Part shown: piece after piece, positions 48,245 through 56,785 of the stretch
Layout: every line of letters starts with the position of its first letter
How positions within the stretch are numbered: position 1 is the stretch's first letter
Assembly: GCA_964635875.1 (NCBI GenBank)
Contig: CAZWRK010000001.1
Location: 1 to 64,000 of the forward strand
Source of the DNA: CAZWRK01 sp964635875
Lineage (GTDB): Bacteria; Pseudomonadota; Gammaproteobacteria; Burkholderiales; Aquaspirillaceae
Length of the DNA stretch: 64,000 bases
Direction: 5' to 3'
Notes under the pieces: model-generated
The model's database searches: none
Told to the model about the DNA's origin: nothing
Seen by the model: the letters and a program-made list of their open reading frames with translations, nothing else
Position numbers and translations under genes: made by a program

Positions 48245-48826
48245 TTACTCCTCTTCGGGAAAGACTTCGGACACCACAATGTAATGCTTTTCGAGCTTCA
48301 GTCGCTCGGCCACCGACTTCCGCAGCGCGAAGATTTGGGTCTTCGTCATCTGGATCGTCAGCCAGCCGCAGTCTTTGTTGACCCCGCCCGACACGCCGGC
48401 CGGGACGAGTTCGCGTACGACCGACGTGCAGTAAGCGTAATAGCGGTAGGCCACGTAGAGCCGCCACGTCCGCACCGCCTCAAGCGACGGCGACGTCCGC
48501 AGACCCATTCGCTTCGGTCGGGGAAGCGTGAAGTCGCCGCGGCCGATTTCGGTCTGCAGCCAGATCAGCAGCTTGGCCAAATTGTACGTCTGGCGACCTA
48601 CACGAGCAGCAGCCCGCGTCAGTGCGCGCTGAGCAGCGTACCGCTTCTTGCCGATCAGATTCCAATCTTCCGGCGGCGCCAACAACTCTTCGTCGTGCAC
48701 ACCGTTCTCGAACACGTTCTGCACGTACATGCAGAACTCACTGTCGGGCTCGGTGTCGGAAGCACCGTTCTTGCTGTACTCCGCTTGTACGCGGCGAAAC
48801 TCTTCGATGGCAGGTTTGATGCCCAT
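48245..48826 (-). CDS. Hypothetical protein
   Basis: A 193-residue basic, helical protein; the ATG at 48826 (MGIKPAIEEFRRVQAEYSKN) has GGGAG seven bases upstream. The central part is Arg/Tyr-rich (RTWRLYVAYRYYAYCTSVVR). No family is recognised. Confidence 0.7.
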   Translation of the reverse strand: MGIKPAIEEFRRVQAEYSKNGASDTEPDSEFCMYVQNVFENGVHDEELLAPPEDWNLIGKKRYAAQRALTRAAARVGRQTYNLAKLLIWLQTEIGRGDFTLPRPKRMGLRTSPSLEAVRTWRLYVAYRYYAYCTSVVRELVPAGVSGGVNKDCGWLTIQMTKTQIFALRKSVAERLKLEKHYIVVSEVFPEEE

Positions 48827-48884
48827 GAGCAAACTCCCGTGGAAAGGATAGACGGACCCCACGGGATATGACGCAAATCGGCCT

Positions 48885-48896
48885 GTTAGTAAGAAC
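48885..48896 (+). repeat. Dispersed 12-mer GTTANTANNAAC, copy 9
   Basis: Plus-strand GTTAGTAAGAAC, overlapping the TAA stop of the glycosyltransferase gene. It is embedded in a longer inverted repeat, CCTGTT and AACAGG. Confidence 0.8.
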
Positions 48897-50013
48897 AGGT
48901 CTGCTCGAGATACGAGGCCCAGTTGTCGGCCATCGTCTTGATCGTGAAATGCTCGCAGGCGACGTCCATCGCCTTGGCGGCCAGCTGCTTCCCTTCGTCG
49001 CCGGCGGCTCGCTGGATCGCCTCGGCCAACACCTGCGGCGACGGGTCGGGCGGCGTCACGATCATCAGCTCGCCGAACTTCCGCTGCAGCTCGGCCACGG
49101 CGCCGACCGGCGTCGTCACCACCGGCACGCCGACCATCCAGGCTTCGAGCATCGCCAGACTGCACGCCTCCCGGTGGCTGGTAATCGCCAGCACGTCGAA
49201 GCCCGCCAGGGCGTTGCCGATCGGATCGACGGGCAGGTGACACTGCAGCCGCGGTCCGAAGGTGTCCTGCAGCTCCAGCAGGTCGGCGGCCGTGTGCCCG
49301 TAGTTCCGCTGATCTTGGCCGTAATACACGGCCCGGTACCGCTGCGACAGATAGGCCAACGATTCAGCCAGCCGCAAGTAATTCTTCTCGGCCGCCTGCC
49401 GGCCGATGCACCCGACGACAATGTCGGACCCGTCGCAGCCCCATAAGGCCCGCTGCTCGCTGCTGAACATGGTCTGGGCGATGTGCTCGTCGTCGACGCC
49501 GTTGTAGATCACCGTGCGGGGTAAGTCTTGCAGCCCCGGGCGGTCGACGAAGAAGTCGAGGGCGACCTCGGCGACGCCGACCAGATGCGTGTGCCCGGTC
49601 AGGGGTCGCAGCGGCGACTCGCGGTACGTACCATGCGAACAGCAAACGCGCGGCATCGGCCGGACGTTCTTGTACCAGCCGGCCGCGTTGATGATGCCCC
49701 AGGTGAGCACCACGTCGGCTTCCGCCGTGACGGCTTCGACGGCCTGCCAGAGATTGGCGTGCCAGTGGGTGATGTTGGTCGGGTTGAAGGGGTGGACGCC
49801 GGGGCGGCGTTCATTGGGGCGAACGTGGTGCGAATGCAGCGTCGTGTACTTGGCGGCCTGATCGCACAGACGCGGGTCGGCGCCGCCAAGCCCGCTCACG
49901 ACGAGCCCGGTCCATTGCACGCGTTTCGGATCCACGTGGGCCAGCAACTGCGTGACCCAACGCTCCGCACCGCCGAGTGAGAAGTTCGGCGTAATCAGTG
50001 CGGCTTTGAGCAT
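48886..50013 (-). CDS. Family 4-like glycosyltransferase, GT-B
   Basis: A 375-residue protein; the ATG at 50013 has GGGAG six bases upstream. ALITPNFSLGGAERWVTQLL is the N-terminal GGAE motif, VVGCIGRQAAEKNYLRLAES the donor-side GRxxxEKN, and FDVLAITSHREACSLAMLEA with VPVVTTPVGA the E-x7-E region. Second glycan island, adjacent to a GT32-like enzyme and a sulfotransferase. Confidence 0.92.
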   Translation of the reverse strand: MLKAALITPNFSLGGAERWVTQLLAHVDPKRVQWTGLVVSGLGGADPRLCDQAAKYTTLHSHHVRPNERRPGVHPFNPTNITHWHANLWQAVEAVTAEADVVLTWGIINAAGWYKNVRPMPRVCCSHGTYRESPLRPLTGHTHLVGVAEVALDFFVDRPGLQDLPRTVIYNGVDDEHIAQTMFSSEQRALWGCDGSDIVVGCIGRQAAEKNYLRLAESLAYLSQRYRAVYYGQDQRNYGHTAADLLELQDTFGPRLQCHLPVDPIGNALAGFDVLAITSHREACSLAMLEAWMVGVPVVTTPVGAVAELQRKFGELMIVTPPDPSPQVLAEAIQRAAGDEGKQLAAKAMDVACEHFTIKTMADNWASYLEQTCSY

Positions 50014-50606
50014 AACCAACTCCCGGCCCAGTGGTGGACGGCATAGGCGTCGGGGAACTCCTCATGACGCCGGTGCTTCTCGGTCCAAGGGTACGGGTAA
50101 AACAGCTCGGGTCCGTAGGTCAAAATGGAGGGGTCAGCTAGAAATTCCTTCCAGGCGTCGGTAATTAGTCCTGGCCCCGTCAATTTGGCTTGCGTTCCTG
50201 TAAGGCCGACGCGATCGCGCAGCATCGCGCGACATCGCGCGACGAGCGGGTGCTGCGGCGTCGCGGCAATGAAGCCGGCGGAGAGTATGCCGACGCGCTC
50301 CCCGGCCCCGACGAAGCTCGCATCTGCTAGCAGCGGCTCGATGTTCTTGAGGCACTCGAAGTCGGTGTCGAGGTACACGCCGCCGTAGAGCCACAGCAGC
50401 TCGTAGCGGAGCACGTCGGAGCGTTGGGCGTGGTTCCGACAGCGGTCGAGCAGGTCGGCGTTCTGGAAGGCTCCCAGGGCCGCCGGGTCGGTCAGCGTCT
50501 GCATCGTCCAGCCGGGATGGTGCTTGAGCCAGCTAGCACCAAAGGCGGCGAACTCCGCCGGCTCGTTGCCCCCGAGCCAGATGCGGTGGAAGGTACGGGG
50601 GATCAT
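49995..50606 (-). CDS. GT32-like glycosyltransferase with DXD motif
   Basis: A 203-residue protein. The start at 50606 (MIPRTFHRIWLGGNEPAEFA) matches the Och1/capsular GT32 N-terminus. SDVLRYELLWLYGGVYLDTD contains the GGxYxDxD metal-binding motif. It overlaps neighbours by 4-19 bases on both sides. Confidence 0.92.
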   Translation of the reverse strand: MIPRTFHRIWLGGNEPAEFAAFGASWLKHHPGWTMQTLTDPAALGAFQNADLLDRCRNHAQRSDVLRYELLWLYGGVYLDTDFECLKNIEPLLADASFVGAGERVGILSAGFIAATPQHPLVARCRAMLRDRVGLTGTQAKLTGPGLITDAWKEFLADPSILTYGPELFYPYPWTEKHRRHEEFPDAYAVHHWAGSWLCSKPH

Positions 50607-51289
50607 TCGAGCCCGTCCGCATACACGCTGCCACACACCCGGAGGTCGGAAGCGAATTCGTCGTAGTTGTGGATCAGGTCGCGCAGCGGGCGATCGTGCT
50701 GCTTGAAGGTCGTCGGCAGCAACGGCATCTTCGGCAAGTCGAGATCGCGCTGCAGCGACTGCAGGGCCTCAAACGGCGACGCGGCGAGCGACTCGTACGG
50801 CACGTCGAGCCACTGGGACCGCTGATCAATGAATTCGCGAGCCGTGCGGTACGCATGCTCATCCTGATTGACGGTTTTCAGGAACTCCGTGCAGTTGAGC
50901 GAAATCGCCGCCTCGGTTTCGCGCGGCGGTTTGCTGGTATCCCAGGCCCGATCGCGGCGGGCCAGTTCCAACGACACGTACCAGCGGACGCGATTGAGCC
51001 GCGAGAGGAAGATGAAGGTCGCCTCCTTCTTCACGAGCAGATCGTAGAACAGGGCGTTGTCCGTGCGGCTTTTGTACGGCAACGGGTAATGCGAATGCAC
51101 GATCCGCGGCGCGGCGCCGGGCGATTCGAAGAGCTGCATGACGGCGTCATGGGGCGACATGCCGGCAAACTCCGGCCGCGAGAACCATTGGTCGCTGTGG
51201 ACGAAGCAGGCCGGATGCCTCGCCAGAGCGCTCATCAGCATCCAGTTCCCTTTGCGACTCGACGCAACGATCACGATCGGGCGGGCCAT
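50603..51289 (-). CDS. Sulfotransferase-like protein
   Basis: A 228-residue protein. IVIVASSRKGNWMLMSALAR is in the position of the 5' phosphosulfate loop of PAPS-dependent sulfotransferases, and FIFLSRLNRVRWYVSLELAR with its RxxxxxxxS-like spacing fits the 3' phosphate-binding element. WLDVPYESLAASPFEALQSL matches the C-terminal YExL region. It probably sulfates the glycan built by the two adjacent transferases, a modification common in marine bacteria and planctomycetes. Confidence 0.8.
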   Translation of the reverse strand: MARPIVIVASSRKGNWMLMSALARHPACFVHSDQWFSRPEFAGMSPHDAVMQLFESPGAAPRIVHSHYPLPYKSRTDNALFYDLLVKKEATFIFLSRLNRVRWYVSLELARRDRAWDTSKPPRETEAAISLNCTEFLKTVNQDEHAYRTAREFIDQRSQWLDVPYESLAASPFEALQSLQRDLDLPKMPLLPTTFKQHDRPLRDLIHNYDEFASDLRVCGSVYADGLE

Positions 51290-51309
51290 CTGGTGCTCCT
51301 GAAAAGGCT

Positions 51310-51342
51310 GCGGCCGCCGGGGTATCTAATCCCGACGGCCGC
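51310..51342 (-). terminator. Hairpin upstream of the sulfotransferase operon
   Basis: GCGGCCG pairs with CGGCCGC, and an inner GGG pairs with CCC. On the minus strand it is followed by AGCCTTTTC. It lies between the stop at 51380 and the start at 51289 and probably ends the upstream transcript. Confidence 0.6.
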
Positions 51343-51379
51343 GATACTCAGCGTACGGTGGTACGTGAGTGGGCTTCTT

Positions 51380-51814
51380 TTAGCTATTGGACGGATTGCT
51401 GTAAAGCGCCTTCAACTTGTCGGGATGACTCCGCAAGTACATGTACACGCGACCGGGGCACGCCGGCGGCGACCAGAACCAATGCCGAGCATTCTCGGGT
51501 ACGTTGCCGGCATCGAGATGCGGCCAGTAGAGCAACCAGTCGCCGTCCCAGCTGAGGATCAACGCCTCGGCATAGAGCATCGGCTGTTCGGCCAAGAAGT
51601 GGGCGGCCGTGCGGCGATACTTGATTAACCACTTCGGGAAGCCGACCAGATTGACCGGCTTCAGCCACGCGTCCAGCAGCGACGGATCGTTCTTGTGCTT
51701 GGCGATCTCGTGGGCGCGAAAGAACGGCAGCGGCGCGGGCTTCGCCGGAGGCATGTAGATGGCAAAGAGCGCCGAGAACGCGGCGACACCGAGAAAGGCT
51801 AGAAACCAACCCAC
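51380..51814 (-). CDS. Membrane-anchored hypothetical protein
   Basis: A 144-residue protein with an N-terminal membrane segment (FLAFLGVAAFSALFAIYMPP) and a Trp/Pro-rich soluble part (LSWDGDWLLYWPHLDAGNVP). No family is recognised. Confidence 0.7.
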   Translation of the reverse strand: MGWFLAFLGVAAFSALFAIYMPPAKPAPLPFFRAHEIAKHKNDPSLLDAWLKPVNLVGFPKWLIKYRRTAAHFLAEQPMLYAEALILSWDGDWLLYWPHLDAGNVPENARHWFWSPPACPGRVYMYLRSHPDKLKALYSNPSNS

Positions 51815-51816
51815 GC

Positions 51817-52386
51817 TTAACCTCCGCCCCAGACACGCACGTCATCGACATCGATCTGCATCTTCGTGCCGTCACTGAACAGCAGCCAAATCGTGAAGGC
51901 TTCGCGGCGAGTAATCCGGCAGGGCATTACTTTATTCGGCAACGCTGAATCGAACATACCCGGATTCAAGCAGAACACGTCACCGACATCGAAGCCGATG
52001 TCAGTACGCCCGGCAGGGCCGGCACTGAAGATCCGCGGCGTCCCGGCGAAGACCATCGCCAAATCGTCGCTATTCACCTGCTGGTCGAGCTCCTTGAGCA
52101 CGTTGAACGGAATGTCGTCGCGATTGATCGGCAGCGAGAGCATGAAGCGTTTTGGACCCTGCCGCAGCTTAAACGCCTGCGGCATAGTCTTCTGCAAGAA
52201 GTCATGCACGAGCGGACGAGCCAGCCGGATGTAGTCCCAGAAGGCTTTATCGGGAACGTAGGTCGGCGCGCCGAGCGGTTCGTACTTGACCGGGAACGAC
52301 GTAACGGCAGCCTTTGTTTTGCGGAACGGCAGCAATGCCAACAACCACGCCGGACACAATGCCAGCAGCGAACGACGCGAAATCAT
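51817..52386 (-). CDS. Tat-exported hypothetical protein
   Basis: A 189-residue protein with a twin-arginine signal peptide (SRRSLLALCPAWLLALLPF). The mature part is mixed alpha/beta (FMLSLPINRDDIPFNVLKEL; FTIWLLFSDGTKMQIDVDDV). Tat export means folding before transport. A second Tat protein is at 56176-56781. No family is recognised. Confidence 0.75.
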   Translation of the reverse strand: MISRRSLLALCPAWLLALLPFRKTKAAVTSFPVKYEPLGAPTYVPDKAFWDYIRLARPLVHDFLQKTMPQAFKLRQGPKRFMLSLPINRDDIPFNVLKELDQQVNSDDLAMVFAGTPRIFSAGPAGRTDIGFDVGDVFCLNPGMFDSALPNKVMPCRITRREAFTIWLLFSDGTKMQIDVDDVRVWGGG

Positions 52387-52961
52387 GAGTCACCTCGAGG
52401 TAAAACTTGCGGCGGGCCGAAGACCCGTTGCGGATGAAGATAGCGGAAGAAGGCCTTCACGATCGAGACGATTTGCTGCCGGCTCTTGGCGTGCCGGTCG
52501 TCTAGGGCGGCAAAGTTGCGAATACAAGTCGCAAAGTTGTGCATCGCCAGTTGCTGGGCATAGGTAAGTAGCGGGTCTGGATGCGTCGTGGCCAGCTCGT
52601 CAATTCGCAGTGCCACGGCTTCGGCCGACAGCTCGCACGGGAAGACTTCCGTGAGCTGGAAACCGGTCCCGTACGGCTGCTGCTTCGAACCGGTGACACG
52701 CGGATCGAAGAAGACCCTGACGACATAGGTCGAAGCATAGTCGGGCAGCGGATGCTCGACGATCTCCATCTGCAGTCGCGACCTTGGATTGCCGAACAGG
52801 TGCATGTCCGTCGGCAGACTGTCGTACGGAATGCTGATCGCGGCCGGCGAGTCCGAGCCGTCGTCCTGTGACGGACGAGCCTCACCCGACTGCACCACGC
52901 CCGACGGGCGGGCCGTACGCCACGCACTGACCCGCCGATACCAGTCGGAGATCAGCGACAT
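52383..52961 (-). CDS. Hypothetical protein
   Basis: A 192-residue protein, ATGA-coupled to the Tat gene. After a disordered N-terminus it has a beta region (RLQMEIVEHPLPDYASTYVV; RVFFDPRVTG) and a helical C-terminus (AKSRQQIVSIVKAFFRYLHP). No family is recognised. Confidence 0.7.
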   Translation of the reverse strand: MSLISDWYRRVSAWRTARPSGVVQSGEARPSQDDGSDSPAAISIPYDSLPTDMHLFGNPRSRLQMEIVEHPLPDYASTYVVRVFFDPRVTGSKQQPYGTGFQLTEVFPCELSAEAVALRIDELATTHPDPLLTYAQQLAMHNFATCIRNFAALDDRHAKSRQQIVSIVKAFFRYLHPQRVFGPPQVLPRGDS

Positions 52962-53001
52962 TTCCAGTTCTCGGGACGATCGCCTTCTTCGTCGGCCACA
53001 C

Positions 53002-53256
53002 TTAACTCGCAGGCTTGGGGGTGAATTCGGCGATGATGGCTTTCTCGGCTGCTTCTTGGGCTCGGGTGATTCGAGCCAACTCGAAACGCAGCTCGCGCGT
53101 CGCTTCCTGGAGCCGCTCGGCGGTGAACTTCGAGCCGCAGTTCTGGGCGAAATACTTCTGCAGATCGAAGCTGCACAGGTACTGGAGCAGCTCGGCCGTC
53201 ACGGCGTCGACGCTGATCTGACCCTGAATAACGACGCGGACCGGATGGTTAGCCAT
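53002..53256 (-). CDS. Small hypothetical protein
   Basis: An 84-residue helical protein (RLQEATRELRFELARITRAQ), possibly a coiled coil. It begins where the 89-residue gene ends. No family is recognised. Confidence 0.65.
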   Translation of the reverse strand: MANHPVRVVIQGQISVDAVTAELLQYLCSFDLQKYFAQNCGSKFTAERLQEATRELRFELARITRAQEAAEKAIIAEFTPKPAS

Positions 53257-53525
53257 TAGTGATGGATGCTGTGGTCATAGCTGAAGGTGTAGGGTGGTTC
53301 GTCGGGCATCAGCGGCCGAATAAAGACGTCGACGTACGAGTAGTCGTTGAACCGTTTGACCCACGTCGTACCGGTGACCGAGTTGAACTCGTACATCTTG
53401 TCGCCCAACGCTTCCAGCAGGTCGATGTGGATCGTCAAGCGGTTGGGCGGCAACTTCACCCGCTGTACGAATTGCTCGTAGGCAACCTGCATCCGGGCGA
53501 ACAACTTTTCGGCTTCGCTTGACAT
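53256..53525 (-). CDS. Small hypothetical protein
   Basis: An 89-residue protein from the ATG at 53525 (MSSEAEKLFARMQVAYEQFV), helical then beta (VKRFNDYSYVDVFIRPLMPD). No family is recognised. The 110 bases upstream to 53635 hold no convincing gene. Confidence 0.65.
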   Translation of the reverse strand: MSSEAEKLFARMQVAYEQFVQRVKLPPNRLTIHIDLLEALGDKMYEFNSVTGTTWVKRFNDYSYVDVFIRPLMPDEPPYTFSYDHSIHH

Positions 53526-53635
53526 AAAGACCGCGGCGACTGCATGAAGAAGGAACTCAAAACATCGCACAGCCGCCGCGGCGGCTCGCAAGTACCAAGG
53601 CGAAATGAGACTAACAGCCGCAGACAGCTCGTCAA

Positions 53636-54175
53636 CTATTGCGGCGACGGCACGGCCGGACCGCTACCCGGATGTACGTCGCGAGCGATGAGCTTGAAGC
53701 CGGTAAACTCCAACTGCTGGTCGCTTCCGGTGGGCTCCGTGGGCTTCTTGAAGGCCCAGCTGACAATGTGCCGACAACCGATCGCCGACATGATGCCGAC
53801 GACCACCCCGAGCATGCCGACTTCTGGCGGACCGCCCGGTAGCGGCGCCGATTGCACGGTCACGTGCGGATGGTCGGCCAGCGCCTCATTGCAGGGCACA
53901 CGATTGACGGTCAGGCTCCGCATGGCCATCGGATCGGCCGCGAACGCCGACTGCATCGTCGTCAGCACGTCCGTCTCGATCTTGCCCATCAGCGTGTGGT
54001 ACATCGCCCGCAGATTGCCGGCGACGACGGTCTTCTGCTCGTCGGGCGTCCCTTCGGCCCAGGACAGGTTCTTGATGTACTCTTCCAGCCACTCGTCGGT
54101 CATGTACGTCATGTGTGCTCCTCTTTGGATATAGCGGCGAACGTAATCGCCGACAGTGATTCGGGTCGTGTGCAT
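53636..54175 (-). CDS. Hypothetical protein with hydrophobic segment
   Basis: A 179-residue protein if started at 54175, where ATG overlaps the upstream TGA (TGATG). Another start at 54112 (MTYMTDEW) has AGGAG five bases upstream, so both may be used. A hydrophobic segment near residue 125 (VGMLGVVVGIMSAIGCRHIV) suggests a membrane helix. No family is recognised. Confidence 0.7.
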   Translation of the reverse strand: MHTTRITVGDYVRRYIQRGAHMTYMTDEWLEEYIKNLSWAEGTPDEQKTVVAGNLRAMYHTLMGKIETDVLTTMQSAFAADPMAMRSLTVNRVPCNEALADHPHVTVQSAPLPGGPPEVGMLGVVVGIMSAIGCRHIVSWAFKKPTEPTGSDQQLEFTGFKLIARDVHPGSGPAVPSPQ

Positions 54176-54456
54176 CAGCGCAGGTCCCCGGGCCGTACGT
54201 GAATCCGCTCGTCCTGGATGACGCCGTACGTCTTCCCCTCGAACTCGATGAGGCCGACCTTGATCGGCCACGTCAGCCCGTGGTGCTTGATCAAGGCCTC
54301 CAGGTTTTCGAGCTTGAAGTTGAGGATACGCGCACCGCCGCCGCCCTCAAACTCGACACTGAAGCAGTTGCCGCCGACGCCGGGCTCAGTCCGCGGACCA
54401 TAGCCGAGCAGCGTCGATTCGGTGACGTGGACTGCGTTGCGCGTTTCCAAATTCAT
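54175..54456 (-). CDS. Small hypothetical protein
   Basis: A 93-residue beta-rich protein (FSVEFEGGGGARILNFKLEN; VGLIEFEGKTYGVIQDERIH). Coupled at both ends. No family is recognised. Confidence 0.7.
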   Translation of the reverse strand: MNLETRNAVHVTESTLLGYGPRTEPGVGGNCFSVEFEGGGGARILNFKLENLEALIKHHGLTWPIKVGLIEFEGKTYGVIQDERIHVRPGDLR

Positions 54457-54728
54457 GTTAATCCTGCCGTACTCCGTAATACACGACCGTTCGAACCGCC
54501 GGCAGCCCCGCCGCGGCCGCCCTTCCGCGCAACCTGCGGCGCATTAAACATATTGAAATCCCGGACCAGCTTCCGGATGCATTGCGGGCAGCCGACCAGC
54601 TTCGGTTCCCCTGCCACGTGCAACAATGACTGATCGCGACCCCACGGTTTCAGACAACAGTAGCAAAGCGTGATGCACGTCGTTTGTACGGGGGCATGGC
54701 TTGCCGGGTAGCTGAGTTTCACTTCCAT
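54453..54728 (-). CDS. Zinc-ribbon hypothetical protein
   Basis: A 91-residue protein; the ATG at 54728 has GAGGTG upstream. CYCC and CPQC make a four-cysteine zinc ribbon between residues about 23 and 50. The C-terminal part is Gly/Arg-rich. Confidence 0.7.
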   Translation of the reverse strand: MEVKLSYPASHAPVQTTCITLCYCCLKPWGRDQSLLHVAGEPKLVGCPQCIRKLVRDFNMFNAPQVARKGGRGGAAGGSNGRVLRSTAGLT

Positions 54729-54742
54729 GTGCACCTCGTGCT

Positions 54743-55225
54743 TCAAATCTGGTCCGGATCATCAAGCTGTACGGGACGCTGCCGCGGCGACGGCGAGGGC
54801 AGCACGGGCGTTACAGCTTGCGGCTCAGTTTGCGGCAGTATCCCGCGAGCCCGGCATTCCGCAAGCAGTTCGTCGTCTTCCGTATCTGCCAACGCCGCCG
54901 CTGTAACACGGGCATCCTGTTCGGCTACCCGTCGTTCGATTTCCGCCTCGGCCTCGGTGATCGGCAATCTGGCAACTTCTTCAGGCGACAACTTCCAGAC
55001 GGCCCAGCGCGCAAAGACGTTGGGTGTACACGTACGCATCGGCGAAAACAGCCGCGCGTCGGGCCAGCCGAAGTCGCAGTACGCAATCCGCCCACCGACA
55101 CGAGCATGGATATAACGCACAAGATAGCCGCCGTCATTGGCATAGGCGTCGCCGGCCTTCAGCTGTGACGCCGTCGGGCAATCTTCGGCGGTTTGCGGTC
55201 GCGAAAAATACGTACTCACGAACAC
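54743..55225 (-). CDS. Hypothetical protein
   Basis: A 160-residue protein with a GTG start, overlapping the HTH gene by 10 bases. The first 75 residues are strand-rich (GGYLVRYIHARVGGRIAYCD), followed by an acidic coiled segment (EAEAEIERRVAEQDARVTAA). No family is recognised. Confidence 0.65.
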   Translation of the reverse strand: MFVSTYFSRPQTAEDCPTASQLKAGDAYANDGGYLVRYIHARVGGRIAYCDFGWPDARLFSPMRTCTPNVFARWAVWKLSPEEVARLPITEAEAEIERRVAEQDARVTAAALADTEDDELLAECRARGILPQTEPQAVTPVLPSPSPRQRPVQLDDPDQI

Positions 55226-55434
55226 ACCTTGAGTTTGAAGTAGGCCGCCAGCTTATCCGCTACGTCGAGTCTTAGCGAGCAGCCGTGCTTCATGAAGCGA
55301 TACAAGCTGACGTACTGAATGCCGCTCTTCTCGGCCAGCACGTGGATATGCAGACCGGATTCACGCACCGCCTGCCGTAGAGCCGTGGAGAGCACGCCGG
55401 TTTTCTTCGATCGCTTCCGTACGAGCTTACCCAT
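55216..55434 (-). CDS. XRE-family helix-turn-helix protein
   Basis: A 72-residue protein starting at 55434. LSTALRQAVRESGLHIHVLA, EKSGIQYVSLYRFMKHG and SLRLDVADKLAAYFKLKV fit a Cro/CI-type HTH in standard order with a basic N-terminus. It is the only clear DNA-binding repressor-like protein here besides the alpha-CTD-like protein, and so a candidate early regulator. Confidence 0.85.
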   Translation of the reverse strand: MGKLVRKRSKKTGVLSTALRQAVRESGLHIHVLAEKSGIQYVSLYRFMKHGCSLRLDVADKLAAYFKLKVCS

Positions 55435-55771
55435 CGAATTCGATATCTCCGCAGTGCCACGGCCCGTACGGCTTGAACGCGATCGTACAGCCGCCCTCGG
55501 ACTTCGGCGGCACCCACACGAACAGGAATTCCCGCACGGCCCAGTCGGGCACGTGCTCGGGAACATCCTCGATCATGCTGCCTTCAGCCGCCACCCGCAG
55601 CTCCTCGGCCGTCAGCTCGAAGATACCGTCGCGATGCGTGACGCCCAGCTCGGTGAGGATCTTGTTGACGATCGCCCGCTGCGTCGCTTCGCCCGGCGGG
55701 TTGCCTTCGGCGGTCAGCGGCTGGATGACGTCGACCAGCCGCCGCAGTAGATCACGGAAGGCGATGGCCAT
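55427..55771 (-). CDS. Hypothetical protein
   Basis: A 114-residue protein from the ATG at 55771 (MAIAFRDLLRRLVDVIQPLT), coupled to the upstream gene by a TAATG overlap. The second half is acidic, then beta-rich (WAVREFLFVWVPPKSEGGCT). The longer in-frame reading upstream is a frameshift artefact. Confidence 0.75.
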   Translation of the reverse strand: MAIAFRDLLRRLVDVIQPLTAEGNPPGEATQRAIVNKILTELGVTHRDGIFELTAEELRVAAEGSMIEDVPEHVPDWAVREFLFVWVPPKSEGGCTIAFKPYGPWHCGDIEFDG

Positions 55772-56157
55772 TAGCTGAGCACCACCGGACGAGTACGCTT
55801 GGCCGGCAGCTCCAACGTGTGCTCCGGCGACTTGGCGTCGAACGGGTCGCCCTCGGCCTTGAGGATTTCGACGAAGCGGGGGATCGCTCTGCATCCGCTG
55901 CAGCAACGCCTTCCGCACGAAGTTCTCCATCGACACCTGATCGATCAGTCCGGCCGCCATCTTGATGAGCCGCAGCTCGGCGGTCGTCAGCCGCGTGGTC
56001 ATCAGNNNNNNNNNNNNNNNNNNNNNNNNNNNNNNNNNNNNNNNNNNNNNNNNNNNNNNNNNNNNNNNNNNNNNNNNNNNNNNNNNNNNNNNNNNNNNNN
56101 NNNNNTCAGCCGCGTGGTCATCAGGTGCGGACGCTTGATCTCGGATTTCTTCGGCAT
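55771..56157 (-). pseudogene. Small gene broken by a scaffold gap and a probable sequencing frameshift
   Basis: Joined across the gap, the N-terminus is MPKKSEIKRPHLMTTRLTTA, then LRLIKMAAGLIDQVSMENFV and RKALLQRMQ. The 19 bases before and after the gap are identical, so the gap is probably zero and the contigs overlap. A run of five C near 55880 then shifts the frame; with four C the protein continues RFVEILKAEGDPFDAKSPEH and ends VVLS at a TAA that overlaps the next ATG. This is likely an intact gene of roughly 90 residues damaged only in the assembly. Confidence 0.7.
56006..56105. other. Scaffold gap of 100 N
   Basis: Fixed-size N run. The 19 flanking bases are repeated on both sides, indicating overlapping contigs and no real missing sequence. 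Confidence 0.95.
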
Positions 56158-56175
56158 GGCTCCGTCCGTTGCTGA

Positions 56176-56781
56176 TTACTTCCAGTAGGTTTCCGCAATC
56201 CTGCTCGGGCGGAAGACGTTGCCGCGGAGCGCCGCCACGAGCAACTCGTGCGGCAGCGACATCCAGTTCCCGCGGTGCCCTTCCCAGCAGCCGCTGCCCA
56301 GCGCAGGCGACGGGTTGATGACCACGTACGTCTCCTGGGTCAACGGGTCGAACAGCCGCGTTGCCGACGGCGCCCGCACCGTGATCCGCGTCGGCGGTAC
56401 GCCTTCGCTGGGGACGTCGTGGACCACGTAGAGCGACCAGCGCGGTTCGACCGGGATCTTAATCGGCTCCACGTAGTCGTGATACAACGCGAGCCCCAGC
56501 CGATGCACCAGGAAGCAGCTACATTCCGGCGCCCTGACCAAAATGCGATCCGCATCGCTGATCCCGCTTGGCCGCCACCAGCCGAGCGTCTGCAACGTCT
56601 GCCGCTGGTGGCAATGCATACATTCCAGCATTCGCGTGAACGCCGGCACTTCGAGCACGATGCGATGCAGCTCCCGCCGGCGCGGCTGCACGGACGCCGC
56701 GACCGGAAGCAGCGGGACCAGAGGCGCGGCCGCCAACGCGGCCAGCGTATTACGGAGCAGTTGACGACGAGAGATTTCCAT
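56176..56781 (-). CDS. Tat-exported hypothetical protein
   Basis: A 201-residue protein with a twin-arginine signal peptide (SRRQLLRNTLAALAAAPLVP) from the ATG at 56781. The mature part has CMHCHQ and CSC metal-ligand-like clusters and a beta-rich C-terminus (RWSLYVVHDVPSEGVPPTRI). No family is recognised. Confidence 0.78.
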   Translation of the reverse strand: MEISRRQLLRNTLAALAAAPLVPLLPVAASVQPRRRELHRIVLEVPAFTRMLECMHCHQRQTLQTLGWWRPSGISDADRILVRAPECSCFLVHRLGLALYHDYVEPIKIPVEPRWSLYVVHDVPSEGVPPTRITVRAPSATRLFDPLTQETYVVINPSPALGSGCWEGHRGNWMSLPHELLVAALRGNVFRPSRIAETYWK

Positions 56782-56785
56782 GGGC

